Below, piece after piece: positions 7,692-14,898 of a stretch of DNA of 24,346 nucleotides. The stretch comes from Firmicutes bacterium CAG:194 (GTDB taxonomy: Bacteria; Bacillota; Clostridia; Lachnospirales; Lachnospiraceae), in assembly GCA_000432915.1 (NCBI GenBank), contig HF995207.1:1-24346 (forward strand), written 5' to 3'. The position numbers and the translations under genes were made by a program. A model generated the notes under the pieces. That model worked only from the letters and a program-made list of their open reading frames with translations, was not told the origin of the DNA and ran no database searches. Positions within the stretch are counted from its first letter, which is position 1, and each line of letters begins with the position of its first letter.

Positions 7692-8579
7692 TTATAATTC
7701 TCCTTCATCCTTTACGATCGCTGTACCAATACCTTCATTGGTGAAGATTTCCAGAAGCAGACAATGTGCGATTCTGCCGTCCAGGATATGGACACGGCCT
7801 ACACCGTTCTTTACCGCATCTGTACAGTTGTGCAGCTTCGGTAACATACCGCCGCCGATACAGCCTTCCTCGATCAGCTCATCTGCCTGTGTTGCAGTCA
7901 GTCTGGAAATAAAGCTGTTCTTATCATTGATGTCTCTGTAAAGTCCCTCAATATCTGTTAAGAATGCCAGTTTTTCAGCACCGACCGCCTTTGCGATCGC
8001 GCAGGCTGCATCATCTGCATTGATATTGTAGGATTCAAATTCATCACCGAGACCGATCGGTGCGATGATCGGCAGAAAGTCATGATCCAGAAGATCGAAC
8101 AGGATCTGTGGATCTACTTTCTTGACATCACCGACAAAACCGATATCTTCGCCGCCCGCATATTTTTTATCCACATGTAACAGGCCTCCGTCTTTTCCAC
8201 TGATACCGACAGCCTTGACACCAAGCTCCTCCACCATCGTAACAAGCTGCTTATTAACTTTGGATAACACCATTTCGGCAATTTCCATAGTCTCTGCATC
8301 CGTTACACGCAGTCCGTTGATAAATTTTGCTTCTTTACCAACCTTGCCGACCCAGCGGCTGATCTCCTTACCTCCGCCATGTACAATGATCGGCTTAAAT
8401 CCTACCAGCTTCAAAAGTGTCACATCTTTGATGACATTTCGCTGCAGCTCCGGATTTGCCATTGCACTTCCACCGTATTTAACCACGATGATACGGCGGT
8501 TAAACTTTTGAATATAAGGAAGCGCTTCAATGAGCACTTCTGCTTTTTCCATTATCTGTTTCATGTCTTTGTTATCCAT
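7692..8579 (-). CDS. argB: Acetylglutamate kinase
   Basis: The 295-residue amino-acid kinase phosphorylates N-acetylglutamate with ATP. Motifs are VVKYGGSAM near residue 33, the glycine-rich IIVHGGGKEISRW, the substrate loop FINGLRVTD, NINADDAACAIAKAVGAEKL and the late GGMLPKL with DGRIAHCLLLEIFT. The N-terminal helix (residues 1-28, MKQIMEKAEVLIEALPYI) is the segment that, in arginine-sensitive hexameric kinases, builds the hexamer and the inhibitor site. End-product feedback is therefore likely, by family knowledge. GGAG lies 4-5 nt before the ATG. It follows the GNAT gene by 54 nt and abuts argD. Confidence 0.97.
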   Translation of the reverse strand: MDNKDMKQIMEKAEVLIEALPYIQKFNRRIIVVKYGGSAMANPELQRNVIKDVTLLKLVGFKPIIVHGGGKEISRWVGKVGKEAKFINGLRVTDAETMEIAEMVLSKVNKQLVTMVEELGVKAVGISGKDGGLLHVDKKYAGGEDIGFVGDVKKVDPQILFDLLDHDFLPIIAPIGLGDEFESYNINADDAACAIAKAVGAEKLAFLTDIEGLYRDINDKNSFISRLTATQADELIEEGCIGGGMLPKLHNCTDAVKNGVGRVHILDGRIAHCLLLEIFTNEGIGTAIVKDEGEL

Positions 8580-8633
8580 TGTTGTTCTCCATTCTCATAT
8601 GCTTTTCAGATCTGTTTCTATGGCATATCTGTT

Positions 8634-9077
8634 CTATCGGTTGAAACGTATAATATTATTTTTATTGAGCACAAAATCATAATAGTTCAGATCCTCACGC
8701 TTTGTCCAGCCGATCTCTTTCCAGAAAGCGTTTCCGATATCATTTTGTGTAAAAGCGATCAATGATACCTTATTGATCCCTTCCTTATGTAAGGCGTTCA
8801 TACAGTGAACGACCATGTCCTTACCGATTCCACGTCGTCTGTACGCCGGATCCACACAGACATGATACAGGCAGCCTCGTCTGCCGTCATGCCCGCAAAG
8901 GATCGCCCCAACGATCTTTCCATCTTCTTCCGCTACAACACTGATCCCCGGGTTTCTCTGCAGAAATCTTTCCACGCCCTCTTTGGAATCATCCACGCTG
9001 CGGATCGCAAAGCCGCTGATCGTCAGCCAGAGTGCATATACCTGCTCATAATCCTCAATTTGCATTGCTCGTATCAT
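8634..9077 (-). CDS. GNAT N-acetyltransferase inside the arginine operon
   Basis: The 147-residue protein is a single GNAT domain. MIRAMQIEDYEQVYALW is the usual beta1-alpha1 start. VAEEDGKIVGAILCGHDG is the central strand pair. YHVCVDPAYRRRGIGKDMV holds the acetyl-CoA pyrophosphate loop RRRGIG. NDIGNAFWKEIGWTKRED closes the domain. It resembles the RimI/YpeA group. It lies between argC (11 nt upstream) and argB (54 nt downstream), where many relatives have argJ. My inference is that it may supply N-acetylglutamate from glutamate, like the short single-domain ArgA of mycobacteria. A general amine or protein acetyltransferase carried in the operon is the alternative. It has no kinase-like N-terminal domain as in classical ArgA. 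Confidence 0.88.
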   Translation of the reverse strand: MIRAMQIEDYEQVYALWLTISGFAIRSVDDSKEGVERFLQRNPGISVVAEEDGKIVGAILCGHDGRRGCLYHVCVDPAYRRRGIGKDMVVHCMNALHKEGINKVSLIAFTQNDIGNAFWKEIGWTKREDLNYYDFVLNKNNIIRFNR

Positions 9078-9088
9078 CTTTATTTACC

Positions 9089-10144
9089 TTATGGGAACAT
9101 TGGTACCAGTTCCAGTCCTTCCTTTTCATCCAGTCCAAACATCAGGTTCATATTCTGTACTGCCTGTCCGGCCGCGCCTTTTACGATATTATCCAGCGCA
9201 CCCATCATGATGATCCTGCCTGTTCTCTCATCAATCTTAAAGTTCACATCGACAAAGTTACTTCCCTCTACCCATTTTGTCTCCGGGCATACATTCTTTT
9301 CCAGGACACGCACGAAATACTCATCTGCATAGTATTTATCATATACTGCCCTGATCTCTTCATAAGTCGGAAGCGAGCCGTCTGCCTTTTTGGTCAGCGT
9401 TGCATATTCTGTCACTAAAATGCCTCTGTTCATCGGAACAAGATGCGGGGTGAAGTTTACAAGGATCTCTTTTCCTGCCGCATAGCCAAGCTGCTCCTCG
9501 ATCTCCGGTGTGTGTCTGTGTGTGGCAACGCCGTAAGCTTTGATGTTTTCATTCACTTCACAGTACAGATTGTTTACCTTTGCACCTCTGCCTGCCCCTG
9601 ATGTACCGCTCTTTGCATCGATGATCAGTGTCTGCGGATCGATCAGTCCTTCCTTAACAAGCGGATAGGCTGTCAGAATAGAACATGTTGTATAACAGCC
9701 CGGATTCGCAACCAGCCTTGCCCCCTTTGTTTTTTCCCGGTTGATCTCACAAAGTCCGTAAACAGCTTCCTTAATATATTGTGGAGCCTTGTGGGTAATG
9801 CCATACCACTTTTCATAAACGGAAACATCTTTGATACGGAAGTCCGCACTCAGATCGATGATCTTTGTCCGGTTTAAAATAGAATCGTTGATCACGGAAG
9901 CACAAAAGCCCTGCGGTGTTGCGGTAAAGATCACGTCCACCTGCTTTGCCAGTTCTTCCATATTATCATCAAGGCATGTATCCTCCACAAGCTGGAACAT
10001 ATTGCCGTATACACTTGCATATTTCTGATCGATATAGCTGCGTGAACCATACCATTTAATTTCTACCTCTTTATGCTGCAAAAGCAGTCTGACGAGCTCA
10101 CCTCCCGCATAGCCGGTTGCGCCGATAATTCCTGCTTTGATCAT
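9089..10144 (-). CDS. argC: N-acetyl-gamma-glutamyl-phosphate reductase
   Basis: The 351-residue NADPH-dependent reductase makes N-acetylglutamate semialdehyde from the acyl phosphate made by ArgB. The Rossmann start is IGATGYAGGELVRLL. The catalytic Cys150 sits in LVANPGCYTTCS. SGTSGAGRGA and HRHTPEIEEQLG are family signatures, as is the C-terminal GALDNIVKGAAGQAVQNMN. Length fits type-1 ArgC. GGGAG lies 9 nt before the ATG. It is the first gene of the minus-strand arginine operon and is divergent from argG. Regulation is probably by arginine-responsive repression at the shared spacer; this is inferred. Confidence 0.97.
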   Translation of the reverse strand: MIKAGIIGATGYAGGELVRLLLQHKEVEIKWYGSRSYIDQKYASVYGNMFQLVEDTCLDDNMEELAKQVDVIFTATPQGFCASVINDSILNRTKIIDLSADFRIKDVSVYEKWYGITHKAPQYIKEAVYGLCEINREKTKGARLVANPGCYTTCSILTAYPLVKEGLIDPQTLIIDAKSGTSGAGRGAKVNNLYCEVNENIKAYGVATHRHTPEIEEQLGYAAGKEILVNFTPHLVPMNRGILVTEYATLTKKADGSLPTYEEIRAVYDKYYADEYFVRVLEKNVCPETKWVEGSNFVDVNFKIDERTGRIIMMGALDNIVKGAAGQAVQNMNLMFGLDEKEGLELVPMFP

Positions 10145-10232
10145 ATTTCATTTCTCCCTTCTGTTACATATCTAATATATCTTACTTCAAATCTGCCATT
10201 CATTCAATCCGTTTTTGTCCCGGCATCGTATA

Positions 10233-10261
10233 ATTATACGTCCATATTGTATAATATGCAA
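10233..10261 (-). promoter_or_regulatory. Candidate argC operon promoter
   Basis: On the minus strand, TTGCAT (10261-10256), a 17-nt spacer and a perfect TATAAT (10238-10233) form a good sigma-A match. Transcription would start near 10226, leaving a leader of about 80 nt before argC. The -35 lies inside the imperfect palindrome 10245-10263, which fits repression by occlusion. Confidence 0.6.
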
Positions 10262-10323
10262 TACTTTTTTAATAATATACACTTTTTACTGCATTATTCA
10301 TTGTTTTATGCATATTTTTATGC

Positions 10324-10352
10324 TTGCAATATACACTTTTATGTTGTATATT
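10324..10352 (+). promoter_or_regulatory. Candidate argG promoter
   Basis: TTGCAA (10324-10329), a 17-nt spacer and TATATT (10347-10352) match the sigma-A consensus at 4/6 and 5/6. The start would be near 10359, about 37 nt before the argG ATG. The -10 is part of an inverted repeat, AATATAC/GTATATT. Confidence 0.55.
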
Positions 10353-10395
10353 AGTTGCAGAACTTACAATACATACCTATGGAGGCATATAAATT

Positions 10396-11625
10396 ATGAG
10401 AGAAAAAGTTGTTTTAGCGTACTCAGGCGGGCTTGATACAACAGCCATTATTCCCTGGTTAAAAGAAAATTACGATTACGATGTTGTCTGCTGCTGTATC
10501 GACTGCGGACAGGGCAATGAGCTGGATGGTTTCGACGAAAGAGCAAAGCTTGCCGGTGCTGAGAAATTATACATTGAAGATCTGACAGATGAATTCTGTG
10601 ATCACTATATCGTACCTTGTGTACAGGCACATGCTGTTTATGAAAACAAATATTTACTCGGTACTTCCATGGCTCGTCCTGCTATTGCAAAGAAGCTTGT
10701 TGAAGTCGCACGTAAGGAAAATGCCGTAGCGATCTGCCACGGTGCAACCGGAAAAGGAAACGACCAGATCCGTTTTGAGCTTGGTATCAAAGCACTTGCT
10801 CCTGACCTGAAGATCATTGCTCCATGGAGAAATGACAAATGGAAATTACAGTCCCGTGAAGACGAGATCGAATACTGCCGGCAGCATGGTATCCATCTTC
10901 CGTTCTCTGAGGATAACTCTTACAGCCGTGACCGTAACATCTGGCACATCAGCCATGAAGGTCTTGAACTGGAAGATCCTGCAAACGAGCCAAATTACGA
11001 ACATCTGCTTGTACTCGGCACCACACCTGAAAAGGCACCTGATGAAGGCGAATATGTAACAATGACATTTGAAGCCGGTGTACCAAAGAGTGTCAACGGA
11101 AAGGAAATGAAGGTTTCCGATATCATCCGTACGCTAAATGCATTAGGCGGCAAGCATGGTATCGGTATCGTAGATATCGTTGAAAACCGTGTTGTTGGTA
11201 TGAAGAGCCGTGGTGTTTATGAGACTCCCGGCGGAACGATCCTGTACGAAGCACATCAGCAGCTTGAGGAACTCATCCTTGACCGTGATGTTTACCGTGC
11301 AAAGAAGGATATGGGCAATCTGTTTTCACAGGTCGTTTACGAAGGAAAATGGTTCTCACCGCTTCGTGAAGCAGCACAGGCATTTATCGAGAGCACACAG
11401 AAGTATGTGACAGGTGAAGTAAAATTCAAGCTTTACAAGGGTAACATCATCAAAGCCGGAACAACCTCTCCATATTCTTTATATAATGAAAGCATTGCAA
11501 GCTTTACAACCGGTGATATGTATGACCATCATGATGCAGAAGGCTTCATCAACCTGTTTGGTCTTTCTACAAAGGTTCGTGCCATGAAGATGCTGGAAGT
11601 ACAGAATAAGAAGAACGACAAATAA
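10396..11625 (+). CDS. argG: Argininosuccinate synthase
   Basis: The 409-residue enzyme joins citrulline and aspartate with ATP, the penultimate step of arginine synthesis. The PP-loop AYSGGLDTT is at residues 8-16. ICHGATGKGNDQIRFE binds the citrulline-adenylate. SEDNSYSRDRNIWHISHEG and GIVDIVENRVVGMKSRGVYETPGG are further ArgG signatures. Length is normal. The start has GGAGG about 10 nt upstream. It is transcribed away from argC, and the DUF1294 gene follows 15 nt later, probably on the same transcript. No argH is in the window, so the last step must be encoded elsewhere. Confidence 0.98.
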   Translation: MREKVVLAYSGGLDTTAIIPWLKENYDYDVVCCCIDCGQGNELDGFDERAKLAGAEKLYIEDLTDEFCDHYIVPCVQAHAVYENKYLLGTSMARPAIAKKLVEVARKENAVAICHGATGKGNDQIRFELGIKALAPDLKIIAPWRNDKWKLQSREDEIEYCRQHGIHLPFSEDNSYSRDRNIWHISHEGLELEDPANEPNYEHLLVLGTTPEKAPDEGEYVTMTFEAGVPKSVNGKEMKVSDIIRTLNALGGKHGIGIVDIVENRVVGMKSRGVYETPGGTILYEAHQQLEELILDRDVYRAKKDMGNLFSQVVYEGKWFSPLREAAQAFIESTQKYVTGEVKFKLYKGNIIKAGTTSPYSLYNESIASFTTGDMYDHHDAEGFINLFGLSTKVRAMKMLEVQNKKNDK

Positions 11626-11640
11626 TTTTCTGAGGTCAGT

Positions 11641-11934
11641 ATGAGTGTATACACAATCATCATAACCTATGTTATTACGATCAATCTGATCGCCTTTTTC
11701 CTGATGGGACTCGACAAATGGAAAGCCCGGAAAAGGGCTTGGCGGATTCCGGAAGTTACCTTGTTTCTGTTTGCCATCTTTGGTGGCAGCATCGGCAGTA
11801 TTCTCGGTATGTTTCTCTTCCACCACAAGACCCGCCACTGGTATTTTTTATATGGATTGCCACTGATCTTATGTGTGCAGCTTCTGCTCATTTATCTGAT
11901 CTGGCATTCCCCTGTTGAAATTGGGATTTTATAA
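11641..11934 (+). CDS. DUF1294 small membrane protein
   Basis: The 97-residue protein has about three membrane helices. It carries the DUF1294 pattern: an N-terminal helix ending in INLIAFFLMGLDKWKA, then RAWRIPEVTLF, a glycine-rich FGGSIGSILGMFLFHHKT turn and a final helix. GAGG sits 5-7 nt before the ATG. In the family, DUF1294 occurs alone or fused to cold-shock domains; its function is not known. It follows argG by 15 nt, and no terminator lies between. The link to arginine is only positional. Confidence 0.88.
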   Translation: MSVYTIIITYVITINLIAFFLMGLDKWKARKRAWRIPEVTLFLFAIFGGSIGSILGMFLFHHKTRHWYFLYGLPLILCVQLLLIYLIWHSPVEIGIL

Positions 11935-12053
11935 TAACACGGAGTCATGCACTGCATGACTCTGCCTGTTATTGGCTTTGTTATTGGCTTCGCCAATACG
12001 ATGAGGCTACATAATGCTTTGCAAGCAAAGCATTACATTTAGGAGGGTTACAT
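11935..12053 (+). other. Hairpin-rich leader upstream of the LytTR regulator gene
   Basis: The 119-nt spacer carries three perfect dyads. GAGTCATGC pairs with 11954-11962 (9 bp, 3-nt loop, from 11942). ATTGGC/GCCAAT is at 11983-11997. An 11-bp arm TAATGCTTTGC (12012-12022) pairs with 12025-12035 around AA. A 12-bp unit TGTTATTGGCTT is repeated in tandem at 11967-11990. The last hairpin ends 5 nt before the AGGAGG at 12041-12046. None is followed by a T-run, so they are not ordinary terminators. Confidence 0.6.
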
Positions 12054-12770
12054 ATGCATATTGCTGTTTTAGCGGACAATATTGCAGACCGCAAGCAGAC
12101 GGAACGTCTTTTAGATCGCGCCAATAGCGCACTTGCGTCTGAGATCGGAACACTTTATGTGGATTCTTTCGGGGATGAATCATCCTTTCTGCCCGTCTGC
12201 ATGAAATATGACCTTTTCCTTTTAGATATCGATCACGATATGGCACATTGTATGGAGATCGTTGCCAGGCTGCAGGAGCTTTCTGCGCCCGGTATGATCG
12301 TCGTCTGTAAAGACGCTGCTGAGCCGTATCGCCGAGAAAATGCTATCCAGCATCTCTATACACTGGATAAACCAATCCTAACCGCACCACTTCACAAGCT
12401 GCTGTGTGATATACAGCAGGAAATCAAATCCCAAAAGCAAAATCTGACGATGATAGAGATCCGTGATATCGAACATACCCATTTCGTATCCAAAGATGAT
12501 ATTATTTATGCCCGGTGCTTTGAAAAAGAACACAGGGTTCATTATGTTTTTGACCACCATGATGCCATTGATATTATCGGCAACATGGATGATATTTACC
12601 GTTGTCTGGGCAACCATGCTGAATTTCAGGTGTTCGGCAAAGACTATGTCATCAATCAGAATCATGTCCGCAGCCAGACAAAAAAGAGCATCCAGCTCTC
12701 AAACGGTGAGACACTGACCTGCTCTTCTCTTCAAAATCTTCCTCTGCTCGGAAAACTGTTATTCTCTTAG
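12054..12770 (+). CDS. LytTR-family response regulator, no adjacent kinase
   Basis: The 238-residue protein has an N-terminal receiver-like domain (1-125): DNIADRKQTERLL, then YDLFLLDID with a candidate phosphoacceptor at Asp58. The Lys of the usual late K-P pair is seen in LYTLDKPI. The C-terminal part (about 138-235) fits LytTR DNA-binding domains: IEIRDIEHTHFVSKDDIIYARCFEKEH, GNMDDIYRCLG, the VINQNHVRSQTKK strand and LSNGETLTCSS. AGGAGG is 7 nt before the ATG. LytTR regulators often control peptide, cell-wall or competence functions. No histidine kinase lies beside it, so its partner is unknown. The receiver is divergent and may not be phosphorylated. Confidence 0.82.
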   Translation: MHIAVLADNIADRKQTERLLDRANSALASEIGTLYVDSFGDESSFLPVCMKYDLFLLDIDHDMAHCMEIVARLQELSAPGMIVVCKDAAEPYRRENAIQHLYTLDKPILTAPLHKLLCDIQQEIKSQKQNLTMIEIRDIEHTHFVSKDDIIYARCFEKEHRVHYVFDHHDAIDIIGNMDDIYRCLGNHAEFQVFGKDYVINQNHVRSQTKKSIQLSNGETLTCSSLQNLPLLGKLLFS

Positions 12771-12817
12771 CTTATTTTCGGAATCTGCCCACTTACACTA
12801 CTGTATATTTATGCCCT

Positions 12818-13657
12818 TTAAACAGTCACGATAATGCCACCATCATTGGCATACATGCTGCTCACACCGGCTGTATCCATAATCAGGATATTTCGGAAGT
12901 CTGCCTTTTTACAAATGATCTCCTTAAACTTTTCCGCTTTGTCCGGGCAGTTGCAATGAGTGATCATCAATGTCCTTTTCTGCAGATCTGTTTTTTCTCC
13001 CAGAATAATATCTGCCATCTTTACAAGTGCTTTTTTCATACCGATCGCCTGTCCCCGCTGCACGATATTACCATCATCCGTAGAGCCCATGACCGGCTTT
13101 ACCGCAAGCGTAGATGCCACAAAAGCCTTTACCCTGGAAAGTCTGCCGTTTTTTCTGAGTGTATCCAGATTATCCAGTACAAAATACGTAGTCAGATCAT
13201 CTCTGAACTGCTCTGCCAGCGGAATGATCTCTTCAAAGGATTTTCCCTCTTCTGCAAGGCTGCTGATATAAAATGCAATCTGTGTCTCACCACAGGATGC
13301 GGAACAGGAATCAAATACATGGATTTTCTTGTCCGGATTTTTTTCCAGATACATACTTCGTGCCAGATAAGCACTGTTATAACTGCCACTCAGATTTCCG
13401 GACAGCGTTACAACGTAGATATCTTCTGCCGCACAGTCAAATGCCTGCATATAACGCTCCGGCGACGGACAGGCAGACTTCGGACATGTCGGGCACGCTG
13501 CTACCTTCTGCAGAAAGTTCTTCTGATCAAAGGTTTCATCATCCCATATTCTTTCTTCTCCCACCTGTAGTTCCAGTGGCACGATCTCATATCTATTATC
13601 TGATTTTAAATGCTCCGGTAATTCTCCACAGCTATCCAGCACAATTTTGTAACTCAT
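12818..13657 (-). CDS. DegV family fatty-acid-binding protein
   Basis: The 279-residue protein has the DegV layout. It starts IVLDSCGELPEHL, then PLELQVGEERIWDD. The ACPTCPKSACPSPERYM and VVTLSGNLSGSYNSAYLA segments contribute to the lipid head-group site (Thr/Ser in the LSGxLSGSY motif). LDNLDTLRKNGRLSRVKA is the hinge, and ITHCNCPDKAEKF and DTAGVSSMYANDGGI are near the end. DegV proteins bind fatty acids; Staphylococcus FakB relatives hand them to the FakA kinase. No FakA gene is in the window. The CPTCPKSACPSP part is Cys/Pro-rich. GGAGG lies 6 nt before the ATG. The gene is convergent with the LytTR gene and divergent from the DUF5721-type gene. Confidence 0.92.
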   Translation of the reverse strand: MSYKIVLDSCGELPEHLKSDNRYEIVPLELQVGEERIWDDETFDQKNFLQKVAACPTCPKSACPSPERYMQAFDCAAEDIYVVTLSGNLSGSYNSAYLARSMYLEKNPDKKIHVFDSCSASCGETQIAFYISSLAEEGKSFEEIIPLAEQFRDDLTTYFVLDNLDTLRKNGRLSRVKAFVASTLAVKPVMGSTDDGNIVQRGQAIGMKKALVKMADIILGEKTDLQKRTLMITHCNCPDKAEKFKEIICKKADFRNILIMDTAGVSSMYANDGGIIVTV

Positions 13658-13675
13658 TATTTTCCTCCGGCCATC

Positions 13676-13696
13676 ATGTAGTTTTCATTACTACAT
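13676..13696. promoter_or_regulatory. 7-bp dyad in the degV-like leader
   Basis: ATGTAGT (13676-13682) and ACTACAT (13690-13696) form a perfect dyad with a 7-nt spacer. It lies 19 nt upstream of the DegV start, just before GGAGG. Position suggests an operator or leader hairpin. I do not recognise the cognate regulator. Confidence 0.35.
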
Positions 13697-13769
13697 AATA
13701 TAGCACATATTACATCATTTGCATAGACCCAATATCACATTTAAACGTTTTGTTAACGTAATATATTTT

Positions 13770-13798
13770 TTGACCATTACAATATTTTATATTACAAT
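13770..13798 (+). promoter_or_regulatory. Candidate promoter of the DUF5721-type gene
   Basis: TTGACC (13770-13775), a 17-nt spacer and TACAAT (13793-13798) match sigma-A at 5/6 and 5/6. The start would be near 13805, leaving a 40-nt leader with AAAGGA before the ATG at 13845. Confidence 0.6.
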
Positions 13799-13844
13799 AC
13801 TAATGAAATATTTGTTTCGAAATTGAAATCAGAAAGGATTTTTT

Positions 13845-14339
13845 ATGATTGCATTACAGATTCAAGATAAAAAAAAGATGCTGCAGGTACTTTTGGAAAG
13901 CACATCCTTTGATACATTTCTGATGCAGGAGGTATCTGTGATCCGGGACAGTTCTCTCTTTTTAGAAGGACGGATCCATCCTGAATACCAGCCATATCAA
14001 GATTTTCCCGCGCAGACGGAAAACATCGGTTTTGTTCCGTGGCATAATATCAGAGCACTTCTGGCATCCTATATCGGCAAAGAATTCCCGCTTTCCTTTA
14101 AATTTGTACTGCAGGCACCTGCTGCCTACACGCAGAACCTGCTAAAAAATGCAGCCTTTACCGGTGATCCGTCTACCGTAAAAGGACTGATCCTGACCTT
14201 CCGCTACGAGCAGGAGCATCTGACATGCCTTACCGGTATTTCCCTGACTACCTTTTCCATGGACAAGTCTATTGAAACGCTCTGGGATCAGGGTATTAAA
14301 AAAGCACTAGCCAATATGCAGATCGGATTCGAAGAATGA
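13845..14339 (+). CDS. DUF5721-type protein, function unknown
   Basis: The 164-residue soluble protein begins MIALQIQDKKKMLQVLL. It contains FLEGRIHPEY, a WHNIRALLASYIGKEFP segment, FKFVLQAPAAYTQNLL, ILTFRYEQEHLTCLTGISLTTFSMD and a final amphipathic helix. This pattern, from memory, matches DUF5721, a family found mostly in Lachnospiraceae. No catalytic motif, signal peptide or membrane helix is visible. AAAGGA precedes the ATG by 6 nt. It appears monocistronic, with its own promoter and a terminator that begins inside the last codons. I can give no function; beta-rich composition with two helices is all that can be inferred. Confidence 0.72.
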   Translation: MIALQIQDKKKMLQVLLESTSFDTFLMQEVSVIRDSSLFLEGRIHPEYQPYQDFPAQTENIGFVPWHNIRALLASYIGKEFPLSFKFVLQAPAAYTQNLLKNAAFTGDPSTVKGLILTFRYEQEHLTCLTGISLTTFSMDKSIETLWDQGIKKALANMQIGFEE

Positions 14340-14361
14340 TGCAGCAATTGCATCATTTTTT
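14335..14361 (+). terminator. Intrinsic terminator at the convergent gene ends
   Basis: AATGATGCA (14335-14343) pairs with 14349-14357 as a 9-bp stem with a 5-nt loop. A run of six T follows (14356-14361). The stop codons of both the DUF5721-type gene (14337-14339) and spoVAE (14353-14355) lie inside the stem. Only the plus strand has the T-run, so it stops plus-strand transcription. Confidence 0.8.
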
Positions 14362-14709
14362 GATTTTGGAATGAAATACCAGACTTGCCAGATAGCTCAG
14401 GATCAGTGCACCACCGCAGCCGACTGCACCTGCTTTAAAGCCGCCCATAAAAATGCCGAGAAAACCATATTCGTCAACTGCATCTTTCACACCTTTCATC
14501 AGCACATTCCCAAAACCAAGCAATGGGACACTGGCTCCTGCGCCCGCATATTCCGCAAACGGCTCATAAATACCGAAAAAGCTTAATACAGCGCCAAGGC
14601 ATACGATCAGCACCATGATCCTGCCCGGCATCAATTTTGTTTTTTCCAGTAAAATCTGCGCAAGTGCACAGATCAAACCTCCTACCCAGAATGCATTGAT
14701 ATATGACAT
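14353..14709 (-). CDS. spoVAE: Stage V sporulation protein AE
   Basis: The 118-residue membrane protein has three to four helices and the SpoVA-family signatures. These are FWVGGLICALAQILLEKTKLMPG, the loop AGAGASVPLLGFGNVLMKGV, and GFLGIFMGGFKAGAVGCGGA. The family contributes to the channel that moves dipicolinic acid into the forespore and out during germination. Length matches the SpoVAEb type. A strong AGGAGG lies 6 nt before the ATG, and an 11-bp hairpin lies 7 nt further upstream. Unlike the usual spoVAC-AD-AE order, it is 5 kb away from spoVAD, behind the ridA terminator. No clear sigma-G promoter is visible upstream. Confidence 0.93.
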   Translation of the reverse strand: MSYINAFWVGGLICALAQILLEKTKLMPGRIMVLIVCLGAVLSFFGIYEPFAEYAGAGASVPLLGFGNVLMKGVKDAVDEYGFLGIFMGGFKAGAVGCGGALILSYLASLVFHSKIKK

Positions 14710-14848
14710 ATGTTACCTCCTTTTCATAAAGAATGTGCCAAGGCACATTCTTGCGCCGAGCGCGGTCGCTTGCGACATATTTCTTCTTCGCGCGAGTGCG
14801 CCTCCTTGCGGAGCATTTTCATGTGATAGAAATTCCTATCACATGAAA
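14710..14848. repeat. Cluster of tandem palindromes upstream of spoVAE
   Basis: At least four perfect dyads are packed here: 14729-14752 (arms of 11 bp, arm AAGAATGTGCC on plus, 2-nt centre), GCGC-CGA-GCGC at 14753-14763, GTCGC-TT-GCGAC at 14765-14776, and 14816-14849 (arm TTTTCATGTGATAG, 14 bp, 6-nt loop). CTCC-TTGC-GGAG at 14802-14813 is a fifth, shorter one. Several have CTTG or CAAG centres. The whole looks like a mosaic of REP-like extragenic palindromes. Whether it recurs elsewhere in the genome is unknown. Confidence 0.6.
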
Positions 14849-14876
14849 AAAGATGAGACATTTCCGTCTCATCTTT
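14846..14876 (-). terminator. Intrinsic terminator after ridA
   Basis: Read on the minus strand, the arm AAAGATGAGAC (14876-14866) pairs with 14859-14849 around a 6-nt loop. A T-run of six (14851-14846) follows. It lies 22 nt beyond the ridA stop and should end the chemoreceptor-HD-GYP-ridA transcript before spoVAE. Confidence 0.8.
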
Positions 14877-14898
14877 AGGATTTCCATAAATGCATGAA

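Larger units (their letters stand above)
10145..10395. promoter_or_regulatory. Divergent argC/argG control region with repeated AT-rich motifs
   Basis: The 251-bp AT-rich spacer has no credible ORF. It holds one promoter for each direction. A 13-bp direct repeat AATATACACTTTT occurs at 10274-10286 and 10328-10340, 54 bp apart. The second copy faces GTATATT at 10346-10352 as an inverted repeat across the argG -10. A near-palindrome (8 of 9 pairs) lies at 10245-10263 over the argC -35. ATTATTCATT at 10291-10300 matches half of the E. coli ARG-box consensus. These are candidate arginine-repressor sites; none matches a full 18-bp ARG box. Confidence 0.5.

Noticed and set aside
10353..10395. T-box or arginine riboswitch in the argG leader
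   Set aside because: The leader is under 45 nt, too short, and has no T-box sequence.
11942..11962. Terminator after DUF1294
   Set aside because: The 9-bp stem is perfect, but no T-run follows on either strand.
11967..11990. CRISPR-like repeat
   Set aside because: Only two adjacent 12-bp units without spacers, and no cas gene nearby.
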